From contig NZ_NHRJ02000003.1 in NCBI RefSeq assembly GCF_002220865.2, positions 311,244 to 375,243 of the forward strand: a stretch of 64,000 bases of DNA. Reading direction: 5' to 3'. Below the pieces are notes generated by a model. That model saw only the letters and a program-made list of their open reading frames with translations. It searched no databases and had not been told where the DNA came from. Shown in pieces: positions 26,301 to 34,781 of the stretch; positions within the stretch are counted from its first letter, which is position 1, and each line of letters opens with the position of its first letter. Position numbers and translations under genes: made by a program. The stretch comes from Paenibacillus xerothermodurans (lineage in GTDB: Bacteria > Bacillota > Bacilli > Paenibacillales > NBRC-103111).

Positions 26301-27205
26301 CTCTCGACGATTACGCAGCCGCCCTGCACGAGCTCGACATAGATCCGCTCCACCAATTGCATGAGCTGCCTGACCATAGCGAGGTCATTGTTGCAGGGAT
26401 GGTGCTGTCCAGCAAAACCATCGTGACCAAAAAAGGTCAGCCTATGGCATTTATGGAATTGGAAGATCGCGTCGCGAATATTGAGGTCGTGTTGTTTCCC
26501 GAAGCCTGGAAGCAGTACGCTCCGCTGGTCCAGAAGGGTCATGCCGTCCTGGTTAGAGCGAAGCTTCAGCATGGCGACGAGGATGTGAAGCTCCTGGCCG
26601 ACCAGCTGGTAGCGCTGAGCGACCCTGAGCTGCGCCGCAAAGCCGCGCGGCGTGCAGCCGCCGGCCGCGGCGGCGTCCGCTATGCGGCTGCTGCCACCGC
26701 AGCCGGCTGCCCCGGCGCCGCGCAGAATGGCGCCGCCGCGCCCGCCGGGCAGCCGCAGCGCACCGGCGCCGGCGAGGCCTCGCGCGCCGCACCGCGGCCG
26801 GCGGACCCGGCGCAGTCTGCGGCGGACCCCGCCGCAGCAGCCGGGCAGCGCCCGGCCCAGGCTGCCCGGGCGGCAGCGCTGGGCCCGAGCGCGGCTGACG
26901 CTGCCGCGCCTGCCGACAGCGCGGGGCGCAGCCGTGCGGCCTCCGGCCAGCGCGCCGCTCCATCGCCCTCAGCACGAGTACAGCGCGTGTACGTCAAAAT
27001 CGCTGCCGATTATGAACAACCGCACGTATTAGCCGCGCTGAAAGAATTGCTGCTTGGGCATACAGGACCGCTGTCCGTCATTTTATATTACGAAAAAAGC
27101 CAAAAAACATTGAGCTTAAGCGACAAATACAAGGTAAAACCATCCCCCCAGCTGTTTAAGGAGATAGAACTGCTGCTCGGCAGAGAATGCGTCAAAGTAA
27201 AATAG
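23372..27205 (+). CDS. dnaE: DNA polymerase III alpha subunit DnaE, with a long linker insertion
   Basis: A 1277-residue polymerase. The N-terminal PHP domain begins HVHSEYSLLDG and keeps the TDHG and other metal ligands; the palm carries GPGRGSSAGSL and the catalytic PDIDIDFSD near residue 405; the OB-fold lies near 1005-1085 and a short C-terminal domain at the end. DnaE1 of Firmicutes extends primers at the replication fork. The usual length is about 1100-1170; the excess is an Ala/Pro/Gly/Arg-rich low-complexity stretch of roughly 110 residues (about 26640-26980) between the OB-fold and the last domain, with very high GC. GTG at 23372 follows AAAGGGGG. Divergent from ytrH. Identification certain. 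Confidence 0.97.
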   Translation: MSEFVHLHVHSEYSLLDGASRIDDLVGEAARLGMKALALTDHGVMYGAIPFYKACQQHGIQPIIGCEVYYTAGSLHDRAARQEQPIYHLILLAKNPTGYQNLMRLCSIGHLEGYHYKPRIDSAHLARYSEGLICTSSCLGGEVSQHLLHGRYEEAKLAALRYQAIFGEDFFLEIQDHGLMEQKKVLQSMVQLSEDTGIPLIATNDVHYVRQPDHAVQDILLCIGTGKTVDDPDRLRFGSSQLYLKSGEEMQRLFPHLPQAIQNTRLVAERCTLELEFGRSILPRFEPIPADATAGTYLADLCHKGLVERYGSDESWHDADGKFRTQLEQRLDYELSVIERMGFSDYFLIVWDFIRFAHQQGIVTGPGRGSSAGSLVAYVLRITDVDPIRYNLLFERFLNPERVSMPDIDIDFSDVRRDEVIDYVVHKYGRDRVAQIITFGTMAAKGAIRDVGRVLNLPYNEVDRAAKMIPHQLGMRLADAIEANPELKALAGKQPKTAELLGIAMKVEGMPRHASTHAAGVVISREPLTQYVPLQEGNEQTALTQYPMEHLESIGLLKMDFLGLRTLSIIERTLQWIKEQTGATIDFEKLPMDDAATYELLSRGDTTGVFQLESAGMRRVLKDLRPSEFEDIISVLALYRPGPMEFIPRYIQCKHGELEVEYPHPALEPILRDTYGIIVYQEQIMQIASKMAGFTLGEADLLRRAVSKKKREVLDEQRAHFVAGSIAQGFTDNEANRVYDMIVRFADYGFPRAHATAYGVLAFQTAYLKAHYPVQFMASMLTAVMGSHTKVAEYVDECRRMGIAVLPPDVNESGVVFTPVTHSGGGAVAADTGEQQPPALPGSIRFGLAAIKNVGTHAIESIMQVRQGEDGPYSSLLDFCRRVDLRVCNKRVLESLIQAGAVDSLPGHRAQQLAMLEETIEAAVKWRKERDDLQLHLFGFVEEVNWEVEYPDIRPFSMTQQLELERELLGLYISGSPLDDYAAALHELDIDPLHQLHELPDHSEVIVAGMVLSSKTIVTKKGQPMAFMELEDRVANIEVVLFPEAWKQYAPLVQKGHAVLVRAKLQHGDEDVKLLADQLVALSDPELRRKAARRAAAGRGGVRYAAAATAAGCPGAAQNGAAAPAGQPQRTGAGEASRAAPRPADPAQSAADPAAAAGQRPAQAARAAALGPSAADAAAPADSAGRSRAASGQRAAPSPSARVQRVYVKIAADYEQPHVLAALKELLLGHTGPLSVILYYEKSQKTLSLSDKYKVKPSPQLFKEIELLLGRECVKVK

Positions 27206-27391
27206 CAGCATTAATATTATATTTCAGGTCTCCTCCGCATACATTTAGTTACCCGGGCGGCATCGGCTTGCCGAGTGCAGTGCTGTGTTGCCAGCACCTG
27301 TTTGTTCACCCAGCGTGAGCCTTCTCGCACAGCCGTTGGCGGCACTCCCGTACTCTCGTAAAGGTAACAGTCTGGAGGAGGCCTTTGTCCC

Positions 27392-27901
27392 ATGTCCGAG
27401 CAGCATATTGTAAAGGTTTTGGCGAGCCGGGGCGTTACGGTTGAACAGATCGCGGAGATCGTCTATAAGCTGCAGTCTCCTTATAACGCACAGCTCAAGA
27501 AGGAAGCCTGCGTCGACAGCGTCTTGAATGTACTCAAGAAGCGGGAAGTCCAGTACACTCTGTTCACCGGCATCGCGTTGGATGAGCTTGCGGAACAGAA
27601 GCTTCTCCCCCAGCCGCTGCAGCAAATCATGGAGCGGGATGAATCTTTGTACGGCGTGGACGAGACGTTGGCGCTCGGCATTGTCCATGTGTACGGTATG
27701 ATTGGACTGACGAGCTTCGGGTATTTAGATAAGGAGAAAATGGGAATTATACGTGAGCTGAACGATCGCCGCAGCGGTATCCATGTGTTCCTCGACGATC
27801 TGGTCGCCGGGCTTGCCGCCGCGGCGTCCGCCCGAATCGCCCATAGGCATCAGGATGAGTTGGACCAACACCAATCCGCGGGTCCAGACCATATTCCATA
27901 A
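27392..27901 (+). CDS. Phosphatidylglycerophosphatase A family (YutG-like)
   Basis: A 169-residue protein of the PgpA/YutG family. Recognisable segments are KKREVQYTLFTGIALDELAE near 55, DESLYGVDETLALGIVHVYG near 90, and the C-terminal HVFLDDLVAGLAAAASARIAH near 130. Some members hydrolyse phosphatidylglycerophosphate, but YutG-type proteins of bacilli have a doubtful or different role. The last ~18 residues after RIAH are a hydrophilic tail not typical of the family. The ATG has GGAGGAGG about 11 bases upstream. A hairpin follows the stop codon directly. Confidence 0.82.
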   Translation: MSEQHIVKVLASRGVTVEQIAEIVYKLQSPYNAQLKKEACVDSVLNVLKKREVQYTLFTGIALDELAEQKLLPQPLQQIMERDESLYGVDETLALGIVHVYGMIGLTSFGYLDKEKMGIIRELNDRRSGIHVFLDDLVAGLAAAASARIAHRHQDELDQHQSAGPDHIP

Positions 27902-27927
27902 AATGACAAAATCGGTCATTTTATTTC
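27900..27927 (+). terminator. Intrinsic terminator after the pgpA-like gene
   Basis: AAAATGAC and GTCATTTT form an 8-bp stem with loop AAAATCG, followed by ATTTCC. The same bases form the start region of an antisense reading frame (see findings). Confidence 0.65.
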
Positions 27928-28066
27928 CTCCCAAAAGTGATATAATGCAGTAGCAAATGATCGCGTATGCGCCGGGTGGCGCGGCCTTTTCACCGTAACC
28001 CTTTCTTGCGGTAAAAAGATAAGATATGCTATCATTAATGCATTATGTTCGGGAGGTCTTTTTTTC

Positions 28067-28258
28067 ATGTGGACCGTTATTTACATTGCTCCAACGGCTA
28101 AGATTGCAGAAAGAATCCAGACGAGATTAACGGAAGAAGGATTTTTGGTACAAGTACGGGCCATTAACATGACAAAAAATCAATTCGAAATTTTAGTCCC
28201 CGAAGGTGAACTGGACGAAGTTCAAGATGTGTTGAATTCCATTTTGCATCGATCATGA
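28067..28258 (+). CDS. Small conserved protein, DUF2007-like (63 aa)
   Basis: A 63-residue protein with a beta-alpha-beta-beta-alpha pattern: WTVIYIAPTAKIAERIQTRL, TEEGFLVQVRAI, FEILVPEGELDEVQDVL. This resembles DUF2007 and other small ferredoxin-like-fold regulatory proteins. The ATG follows GGGAGG; a plausible sigma-A promoter (TTGCGG, 18 bases, TATCAT) lies 50-80 bases upstream. It precedes accD by 39 bases in the same direction and is probably the first gene of the accDA-pyk operon. Exact role unknown. Confidence 0.75.
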   Translation: MWTVIYIAPTAKIAERIQTRLTEEGFLVQVRAINMTKNQFEILVPEGELDEVQDVLNSILHRS

Positions 28259-28297
28259 ATGGAGCGTACTTGAACATCAACCGCAAGCGAGGTGCAA

Positions 28298-29224
28298 ATG
28301 GTGCAATTTAAAGAGTTGTTTCAGAAAAAAAGAAAGTATGCCACACTGCCAGGTGTGGATAGAACGGTGAACCGCGCTGGAGCAGATGGGGAAATCGCAG
28401 CGGAGGACAAGCCCAAGAGGGAAATTCCCGAAGGCTTGATGAACAAATGCCCCAAATGTGCCACAATCCAGTTCAGCAAAGAATTAGACAAAAACCTCAA
28501 GGTGTGTACCGCCTGCGGTTATCATTTCAAACTAAGTGCGGTCGAGCGCATTCAGATGATCATGGATGAGGGCCGCTTTTTTGAATATGACAGCGAGATG
28601 GTATCGGTTGACCCGCTGGAGTTTCCGGATTATAAGAATAAATATCGCAAAGCCGTGGAGACAACGGGAATGAATGATGCCGTGATCACGGGCGAAGGGA
28701 CCATAGGCGGCTTCCCGGTGGTGGTCGCGGTGATGAGCTTTGATTTCATGGGCGGTTCTCTTGGCTCGGTGGTTGGTGAAAAGGTGACTTCCGCTGTAGA
28801 GCACGCGATACAGAAGGGATATCCGCTGATTGTGTTTTCCACGTCGGGAGGCGCTCGAATGCAGGAAAGCATACTCAGCTTAATGCAAATGGCCAAAACA
28901 AGCGCAGCGATTGCCCAATTCAACGAAAAGGGCGGCTTGTTTATTTCTGTTATCACGGACCCGACGTTCGGCGGCGTATCCGCCAGCTATGCTATGCTAG
29001 GCGATTATATTGTGGCGGAGCCCGGTGCCGCATTCGGTTTCACCGGAAGGCGCGTGATCGAGCAGACGATTCGGCAGAAGCTGCCCGATAATTTCCAAAC
29101 TGCGGAGTTCAACTTGAAGCATGGGCAGGTCGATATGGTCGTGGCACGGAAAGAAATGAAGAGTACTTTGGTTCGGTTATTGGATCTGCACGTGGTGAAA
29201 GGGGAGTTGGCGAATGGCCGGTGA
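28298..29224 (+). CDS. accD: Acetyl-CoA carboxylase carboxyltransferase, beta subunit
   Basis: A 308-residue protein. The zinc-ribbon near residues 48-70 shows CPKC and CTAC pairs, followed by the carboxyltransferase fold with [33 protein letters not shown] and [20 protein letters not shown]. With AccA it transfers the carboxyl group from carboxybiotin to acetyl-CoA, giving malonyl-CoA for fatty acid synthesis. ATG at 28298 or GTG at 28301 are both close behind GAGGTG; the former is used. The end overlaps accA by 11 bases. Confidence 0.97.
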   Translation: MVQFKELFQKKRKYATLPGVDRTVNRAGADGEIAAEDKPKREIPEGLMNKCPKCATIQFSKELDKNLKVCTACGYHFKLSAVERIQMIMDEGRFFEYDSEMVSVDPLEFPDYKNKYRKAVETTGMNDAVITGEGTIGGFPVVVAVMSFDFMGGSLGSVVGEKVTSAVEHAIQKGYPLIVFSTSGGARMQESILSLMQMAKTSAAIAQFNEKGGLFISVITDPTFGGVSASYAMLGDYIVAEPGAAFGFTGRRVIEQTIRQKLPDNFQTAEFNLKHGQVDMVVARKEMKSTLVRLLDLHVVKGELANGR

Positions 29225-30194
29225 ATTGCCCTTTGAACAGCCGCTATTGGAATTAAAGGACAAAATAGAAGAGCTGCGCAAATTCGGCACTGAGAAACAG
29301 ATGGATTTTTCCGACGAGATTGCGCGTTTGGAGCAGCGCTATGAGCAGCTGGCTGCCGAACTGTACAGCAGTATGTCGACTGCTGAAAAAATGCAGCTCG
29401 CGCGCCATGCCCAACGTCCGACTACATTGGACTTCATTCAGCTTATTTTCACAGATTTTATGGAGCTGCATGGAGACCGGCTGTACGGCGACGATTTGGC
29501 TGTGGTGGGCGGGCTGGCTCGGCTCAATGGTATCCCGGTCACGGTTGTCGGCCACCAAAAAGGGAAGGATACAAAAGACAACATCGCCCGCCACTTCGGA
29601 ATGCCGCACCCGGACGGACTTCGCAAAGGTCTGCGCTTGATGAAACAGGCGAACAAATTCAAGCGCCCTATCATCACATTTATCGACACACCCGGCGCTT
29701 ATCCCGGCAGCGCCGCCGAGGAACGCGGACAAGGTGAGGCTATCGCGCGAAATTTGATGGAGATGGCTGCTTTTGGTGTTCCGATTATTTGTGTGGTTAT
29801 AGGTGAAGGCGGCAGCGGCGGAGCTCTGGCGTTAGGTGTCGGTAACCGCGTGCTCATGCTGGAAAACGCGATATACTCCGTGAGTACGCCGGAGGCTGCG
29901 TCGTCCATTTTATATAAAGATGCTTCACGTGCCGGCGAAGCCGCGGAAGCGATGAAGATCACCGCAGATCATATTTTAAACCTGGGCGTTATTGATGAAA
30001 TTATTCAAGAACCGCGCGGCGGGGCTCATCGGGATGTCAATGCTTTGGCTGCTGCCATCAAAGAAAGCTTAACAAAGCATTTGCAGGAGCTGTCTGCGTT
30101 GGCAGCGAACGAGTTGATCGAGGACCGCTACCAGAAATTCAGAAAAATCGGAAGGTTTACACACATTCAGGAGGGTAATCACAACCATGCGTAA
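29214..30194 (+). CDS. accA: Acetyl-CoA carboxylase carboxyltransferase, alpha subunit
   Basis: A 326-residue protein of normal family length. A helical N-terminal segment (residues 1-75) is followed by the carboxyltransferase domain with [38 protein letters not shown] and [15 protein letters not shown]. It forms the heterotetramer with AccD. The ATG at 29214 lies within accD (11-base overlap) behind GGGGAG, so it is translationally coupled. The stop overlaps the pyk start by 8 bases. The order accD-accA-pyk is usual in bacilli. Confidence 0.97.
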   Translation: MAGELPFEQPLLELKDKIEELRKFGTEKQMDFSDEIARLEQRYEQLAAELYSSMSTAEKMQLARHAQRPTTLDFIQLIFTDFMELHGDRLYGDDLAVVGGLARLNGIPVTVVGHQKGKDTKDNIARHFGMPHPDGLRKGLRLMKQANKFKRPIITFIDTPGAYPGSAAEERGQGEAIARNLMEMAAFGVPIICVVIGEGGSGGALALGVGNRVLMLENAIYSVSTPEAASSILYKDASRAGEAAEAMKITADHILNLGVIDEIIQEPRGGAHRDVNALAAAIKESLTKHLQELSALAANELIEDRYQKFRKIGRFTHIQEGNHNHA

Positions 30195-31944
30195 AACGAA
30201 AATTGTATGTACTATTGGCCCGGTCAGTGAATCGCTGGAGATGTTCAAAAAGCTGATCAACGCAGGCATGAACGTAGCAAGATTAAACTTCTCTCACGGT
30301 GACTTCGAAGAGCATGGCAACCGGATCAAAAACGTGCGCCAAGCCGCTCAGGAGCTGAACAAGACTGTCGCAATTCTGCTCGACACCAAGGGGCCCGAGA
30401 TTCGGACAGGCAAGCTGCAGAACGACGAGAAAGTTGAACTTGTGCAAGACAGTTTTATTACCTTGACAACAGAGGAAATCATCGGTAACGCAGAACGTGT
30501 CTACATAACATACAAGGATCTGCCGAACGACGTCGAGATCGGTTCGACAATTTTGATCGACGACGGCTTGATCGGACTGCAGGTTGTCGATAAAAGCAAC
30601 ACGGAAATCAAGTGCCGCATCGTCAACGGCGGTCTGCTGGGCGGCAAAAAAGGGGTAAACGTACCGGGCGTGAAGATCAAGCTGCCGGGTATTACGGAAA
30701 AGGACGCTAACGATATCATTTTCGGAATCGAGCAGGGAGTGGATTTCATCGCTGCTTCATTTGTGCGCAAAGCTAGCGACGTTATTGAAATTCGCGAAAT
30801 TTTAGAGCGTCATAACGCGCAGCACATTCAGATCATTTCCAAAATTGAAAACCAGGAAGGCGTCGACAATTTGGACGAAATTCTCGAAGTTTCCGACGGG
30901 CTGATGGTGGCGCGCGGGGACTTGGGTGTAGAAATTCCTGCCGAAGAAGTGCCGATCGTACAAAAAGATATGATCAAAAAATGCAATCAGGCGGGCAAGC
31001 CGGTTATCACAGCAACCCAGATGCTGGACTCGATGCAGCGCAACCCGCGTCCAACACGTGCTGAAGCAAGTGACGTCGCGAATGCAATTTTTGACGGCAC
31101 CGACGCGGTTATGCTCTCCGGTGAAACGGCTGCCGGTAAGTACCCTTTCGAATCGGTCCAAACGATGGCACGTATCGCTGAGCGCGCGGAAGCTTCTCTG
31201 GAGCATCGTGAACTTTTCAGACGCCAAAGCCATGTGCAGCGCACAACTGTGACCGAGGCTATCAGCCAAGCGGTGGCGAATTCGGCGATGGAGTTGGAGG
31301 CGAAGGCGATTCTCACAGCCACTGAGAGCGGCTATACGGCTCGTATGGTGTCGAAGTACCGTCCGAAAGCGCCAATTATTGCTGTCACCCCAAACGAAAA
31401 AGTATTGCGCCGTTTGTCACTAGTGTGGGGCGTGGTTCCAGTGCGGGGCGAGGATTGCAAAACGACGGATGAGCTGTTCGAGCGCGCGGTAGACAACAGC
31501 CTGCAAGCAGGCTTGGTCAGCTTGGGCGACACGGTGGTCATCACCGCCGGTGTACCGGTTGGCCGCTCGGGAACAACGAATTTGATTAAGGTACATCAAA
31601 TCGGCCATATGATCGCCAAAGGTCAAGGTATCGGTACGCAAATCGCTACGGGCACAGTTGTTGTTGCGCGCACCGCGGAAGAAGCTAATGCCAAAGCGGT
31701 GCCTGGGTGCATTCTAGTCACTATGACAACGGACAAAGATTACATCCCAGCCATAGAAAAAGCTGCCGGTATTATTACAGAAACTGGAGGCATTACGTCT
31801 CACGCGGCGGTAGTCGGCATTAGCTTAAGCAAGCCTGTCATCGTAGGCGTGGAAAAAGCTTTGGATCTGATCAAAGACGGTGCTGAGGTATCTATTTATC
31901 CGGAAGTCGGCGTGATTTATTCCGGTCGTGCCCGCGTCCTGTAA
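30187..31944 (+). CDS. pyk: Pyruvate kinase with C-terminal PEP-utilizer domain
   Basis: A 585-residue enzyme: catalytic barrel with [28 protein letters not shown] and ATQMLDSM, then an allosteric domain ([14 protein letters not shown]). An extra ~110-residue C-terminal domain resembles the phosphohistidine domain of PEP-utilizing enzymes, with [12 protein letters not shown] around residue 535. This extension is typical of Bacillus-type pyruvate kinases and is not itself catalytic. It converts PEP and ADP to pyruvate and ATP. AGGAGGG precedes the ATG. Last gene of the accDA-pyk operon, ended by a hairpin. Confidence 0.97.
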   Translation: MRKTKIVCTIGPVSESLEMFKKLINAGMNVARLNFSHGDFEEHGNRIKNVRQAAQELNKTVAILLDTKGPEIRTGKLQNDEKVELVQDSFITLTTEEIIGNAERVYITYKDLPNDVEIGSTILIDDGLIGLQVVDKSNTEIKCRIVNGGLLGGKKGVNVPGVKIKLPGITEKDANDIIFGIEQGVDFIAASFVRKASDVIEIREILERHNAQHIQIISKIENQEGVDNLDEILEVSDGLMVARGDLGVEIPAEEVPIVQKDMIKKCNQAGKPVITATQMLDSMQRNPRPTRAEASDVANAIFDGTDAVMLSGETAAGKYPFESVQTMARIAERAEASLEHRELFRRQSHVQRTTVTEAISQAVANSAMELEAKAILTATESGYTARMVSKYRPKAPIIAVTPNEKVLRRLSLVWGVVPVRGEDCKTTDELFERAVDNSLQAGLVSLGDTVVITAGVPVGRSGTTNLIKVHQIGHMIAKGQGIGTQIATGTVVVARTAEEANAKAVPGCILVTMTTDKDYIPAIEKAAGIITETGGITSHAAVVGISLSKPVIVGVEKALDLIKDGAEVSIYPEVGVIYSGRARVL

Positions 31945-32026
31945 TATCACCGGCGTGCCGATGGCATTATGGCGTGATTGATGTAAATTTTCAATCCCGT
32001 CTTGTAGCCGCGACAGCATGCCGGTA

Positions 32027-32069
32027 TGAAGAGTGAAGTCGACGTTTTTACATCGGTTTCACTCTTTTT
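32027..32069 (+). terminator. Intrinsic terminator after pyk
   Basis: AAGAGTGAA (32029-32037) pairs with TTTCACTCTT (32057-32066), loop about 19 bases, ending in a TTTTTG tract. Confidence 0.8.
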
Positions 32070-32116
32070 GTATTTTCGCGGCACATTTCGATCAACATGA
32101 ATAGGAGGAATGGCTG

Positions 32117-32539
32117 ATGTCTGCGGAGAGTTGGTTTGAGCACCCACAGCGCGTGCGTTACGCGGAGACCGATCAGATGGGTGTGGTCTACCACGCCAAT
32201 TATTTGACCTGGTTCGAAATAGGCCGCACGGAGTTGATTCGGAGTCTTGGCATGCCGTACGATAAGATCGAAGCGAACGGTTTACTGCTGCCTGTGGTGG
32301 ACGTGCATGTGCAGTTCAAGCTTCCTGCGAAATATGACGATGTCATCACCATTCGAACCAGAATTGAGGAGTGTACCCACGTACGGGTGCAATTCGCGTC
32401 GGAAATCAGGCGCGCGAATGAGCTGTTGGTCAGCGGTAGCACCAAACACGTGTGGGTCAACCGGGAGTGGAAGCCCACCCGCATTGACAGGGCGGCTCCT
32501 GAGCTATATAGCCTGCTGCAAGGCTTTACTCAGACTTAA
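32117..32539 (+). CDS. YbgC-type acyl-CoA thioesterase
   Basis: A 140-residue hotdog-fold protein with the 4-hydroxybenzoyl-CoA thioesterase/YbgC signature YAETDQMGVVYHANYLTWFE near residue 15; the Asp in that motif is the usual catalytic residue. These enzymes hydrolyse short- or medium-chain acyl-CoA thioesters. The ATG at 32117 has AGGAGG a normal distance upstream. It stands alone between the pyk terminator and the ppk regulatory region. Family secure; physiological substrate unknown. Confidence 0.88.
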   Translation: MSAESWFEHPQRVRYAETDQMGVVYHANYLTWFEIGRTELIRSLGMPYDKIEANGLLLPVVDVHVQFKLPAKYDDVITIRTRIEECTHVRVQFASEIRRANELLVSGSTKHVWVNREWKPTRIDRAAPELYSLLQGFTQT

Positions 32540-32541
32540 TA

Positions 32542-32580
32542 TTTACACAGAATTTACAATTACCATATTCTCTGTTTACA
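32542..32580 (+). promoter_or_regulatory. Candidate PhoP box upstream of ppk
   Basis: Three exact TTTACA hexamers begin at 32542, 32553 and 32575. Spacings of 11 and 22 bases put all three on the same 11-bp phase, the pattern of PhoP binding sites in bacilli (TT(A/T/C)ACA direct repeats). The fourth position (32564) is degenerate. The gene downstream is polyphosphate kinase. Confidence 0.65.
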
Positions 32581-32681
32581 TTGACTAACTACCATGAAAG
32601 GCATGAGACTGAAAAATTTGGCGACCGGTGTTTGCCAGTGTGCGTCCAATTGCCAAACCCTATGGAGGTTGCAGAGATACT

Positions 32682-34781
32682 ATGAAAGAGATGACGCTCA
32701 AGGAAAGGGATGCCTCATCCATCTATTTAAATCGGGATTTAAGCTGGCTCGAATTCAACTGGCGTGTCTTGGAAGAAGCCCAGGATACGCACTCTCCTCT
32801 GCTGGAGAGAGGCAAGTTTCTCGCGATCGTATCATCCAATCTCGACGAGTTCATGAGTGTCAGAGTGGCTGGTATCAAAGATCAGATTAAAGCCGGGTAC
32901 GCGAAAAAAGACTTCACCGGGTACACACCGGCCGGTCTATTCAAGCGCATCATGAAGCGGTGTGCGAAGATGGTGACCGAACAGTATAAAACATATCGGG
33001 ACATCACGAGGCTGCTTGCCAGAGAAGGAATCGTGTTCACGGACTATGAGAATCTGAATCCAAGCCAACGCAGGGCGATGGATGCGTATTACCATGACAT
33101 CATTTTTCCGGTGCTCACGCCGATGGCGGTCGATCAGAGCCGTCCCTTCCCTCTCGTTCACTCCCAGGCCTTGTATTTGGCGGTGCTGCTGATGAAAGAA
33201 GGGGACGATCCCGATGAGGAGCCGTATTTTGCTATAGTTCAGGTGCCCTCCAATTTATCCCGCTTTATCGAGGTGCCAGCCCGTGTCAACAGCAAAAAGC
33301 ATGAATTTGTCATGCTGGAGGATATGATTGAGCAAAATATTCATACGCTTTTTTCCGGTTATATTCCGATTTCGGTAGATGGGTTCAGGCTGACTCGTAA
33401 TGCCGATCTTACCCTGGATGAGGAAGGCGCCGAGGACCTGCTGGAGGAAATTGAAAAGGAGCTGCGCCGCCGGCGGTGGGGTGCACCCGTTCGGCTGGAG
33501 GCGGAGAAGGGGATACATCCGTATGCGTTGGACCGTCTGCGGGAAGAATTCGAGATCACTGACAACATATTTGAGATCGATGGGCCGCTCGACTTGACTT
33601 ATTTCATGAAGCTGCCCGGCTCCTTGCACGGTCATGAGCACCTGCGTTACCGGCCGGTCGAATCCATCTATCCGCCCGAGCTTCTCGAGACAGAAGATAT
33701 GTTTGACAAGCTCAAGCGGCAGGATGTTCTGGTCTATCACCCTTATGAATCGTTCGACGCTGTGACGGACTTCATCTGCCAAGCGGCTTATGATGCTCAG
33801 GTGCTGGCCATTAAAATGACGCTTTACCGCGTAAGCGGCAATTCTCCATTGATTGAAGCGTTGGCACATGCTGCAGAATCGGGCAAACAGGTCACTGTCG
33901 TAGTGGAGCTCAAAGCGCGGTTTGACGAGGAGCGCAATATTGCCTGGGCGAGAAGGCTGGAGCAGTCGGGCTGTCATGTAGTTTATGGCCTCGTCGGATT
34001 GAAGACCCATGCGAAGATTACGCTAGTTGTTCGGCAAGAACAGGACGGTTTGCGCCGTTACGTGCACGTCGGCACCGGCAACTATAATGACAACACTGCC
34101 AAGTTGTACACCGATCTCGGGCTGTTGACCTCCCATATGATCATCGGCGAGGACGCTTCCGCGCTCTTTAACGAAGTGACCGGCTACTCCGCCCCCCACA
34201 ACTGGAAGGCATTCGGCGTGGCGCCTACGGACCTGATGGATAAGCTGACAGAGAAAATGCGGCGCGAGATTTCCCACGCGGCGCAGGGTCGGCCGGCGAG
34301 AATTGTAGCTAAGCTAAATTCGTTGTCCAATCAGCAGATCATTGATGAGCTCTACATCGCGTCTAAAGCGGGAGTGAAAATTGATCTGATCATTCGGGGC
34401 GTGTGTTGTCTGCGGCCGGGTGTGCCCGGGCTGAGCGAGAACATTACGGTGCGAAGTGTGGTCGACCGCTTTTTGGAGCATTCGCGCATTATTTATTTTC
34501 AAAATGCTGAACAGCCGGAGGTCTACATCTCTAGCGCGGATTGGATGACCAGGAATTTGACCAGAAGAATTGAGATCATTTGCCCTGTGTTTGACAAGCA
34601 GCTGCAGCAAACGCTGATAAGGATTCTGGAGCTTAGCTTGAACGATAATGTGAAGGCTCGGCAGCTGCTGCCGAACGGCACGTACGCGCGTGTAATGAAC
34701 GCTGCACCGCCGTTGCGCAGTCAGTTTGAGGCTATGAAAATTGATACCTGGAAGGGGCAGCCGCACGATCACGAGCTGTGA
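32682..34781 (+). CDS. ppk: Polyphosphate kinase 1
   Basis: A 699-residue Ppk1 of usual length. The N-terminal segment NRDLSWLEFNWRVLEEAQD is characteristic; the phospholipase-D-like catalytic half includes MTLYRVSGNSPLIEAL and VVELKARFDEERNIAWAR, the phosphate-accepting His in GLKTHAKITLV near residue 440, and a second PLD-like part near 560-600. It reversibly polymerises the gamma-phosphate of ATP into polyphosphate. ATG at 32682 is about 13 bases after GGAGG. The last 13 bases overlap the convergent ppx gene, and the region before the gene carries a PhoP-box-like repeat. Confidence 0.95.
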   Translation: MKEMTLKERDASSIYLNRDLSWLEFNWRVLEEAQDTHSPLLERGKFLAIVSSNLDEFMSVRVAGIKDQIKAGYAKKDFTGYTPAGLFKRIMKRCAKMVTEQYKTYRDITRLLAREGIVFTDYENLNPSQRRAMDAYYHDIIFPVLTPMAVDQSRPFPLVHSQALYLAVLLMKEGDDPDEEPYFAIVQVPSNLSRFIEVPARVNSKKHEFVMLEDMIEQNIHTLFSGYIPISVDGFRLTRNADLTLDEEGAEDLLEEIEKELRRRRWGAPVRLEAEKGIHPYALDRLREEFEITDNIFEIDGPLDLTYFMKLPGSLHGHEHLRYRPVESIYPPELLETEDMFDKLKRQDVLVYHPYESFDAVTDFICQAAYDAQVLAIKMTLYRVSGNSPLIEALAHAAESGKQVTVVVELKARFDEERNIAWARRLEQSGCHVVYGLVGLKTHAKITLVVRQEQDGLRRYVHVGTGNYNDNTAKLYTDLGLLTSHMIIGEDASALFNEVTGYSAPHNWKAFGVAPTDLMDKLTEKMRREISHAAQGRPARIVAKLNSLSNQQIIDELYIASKAGVKIDLIIRGVCCLRPGVPGLSENITVRSVVDRFLEHSRIIYFQNAEQPEVYISSADWMTRNLTRRIEIICPVFDKQLQQTLIRILELSLNDNVKARQLLPNGTYARVMNAAPPLRSQFEAMKIDTWKGQPHDHEL

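Noticed and set aside
26553-26975. Long Arg/Ala-rich frames on both strands over the dnaE insertion
   Set aside because: Artefacts of very high GC, where stop codons are rare; the dnaE frame continues through with a normal C-terminal domain.
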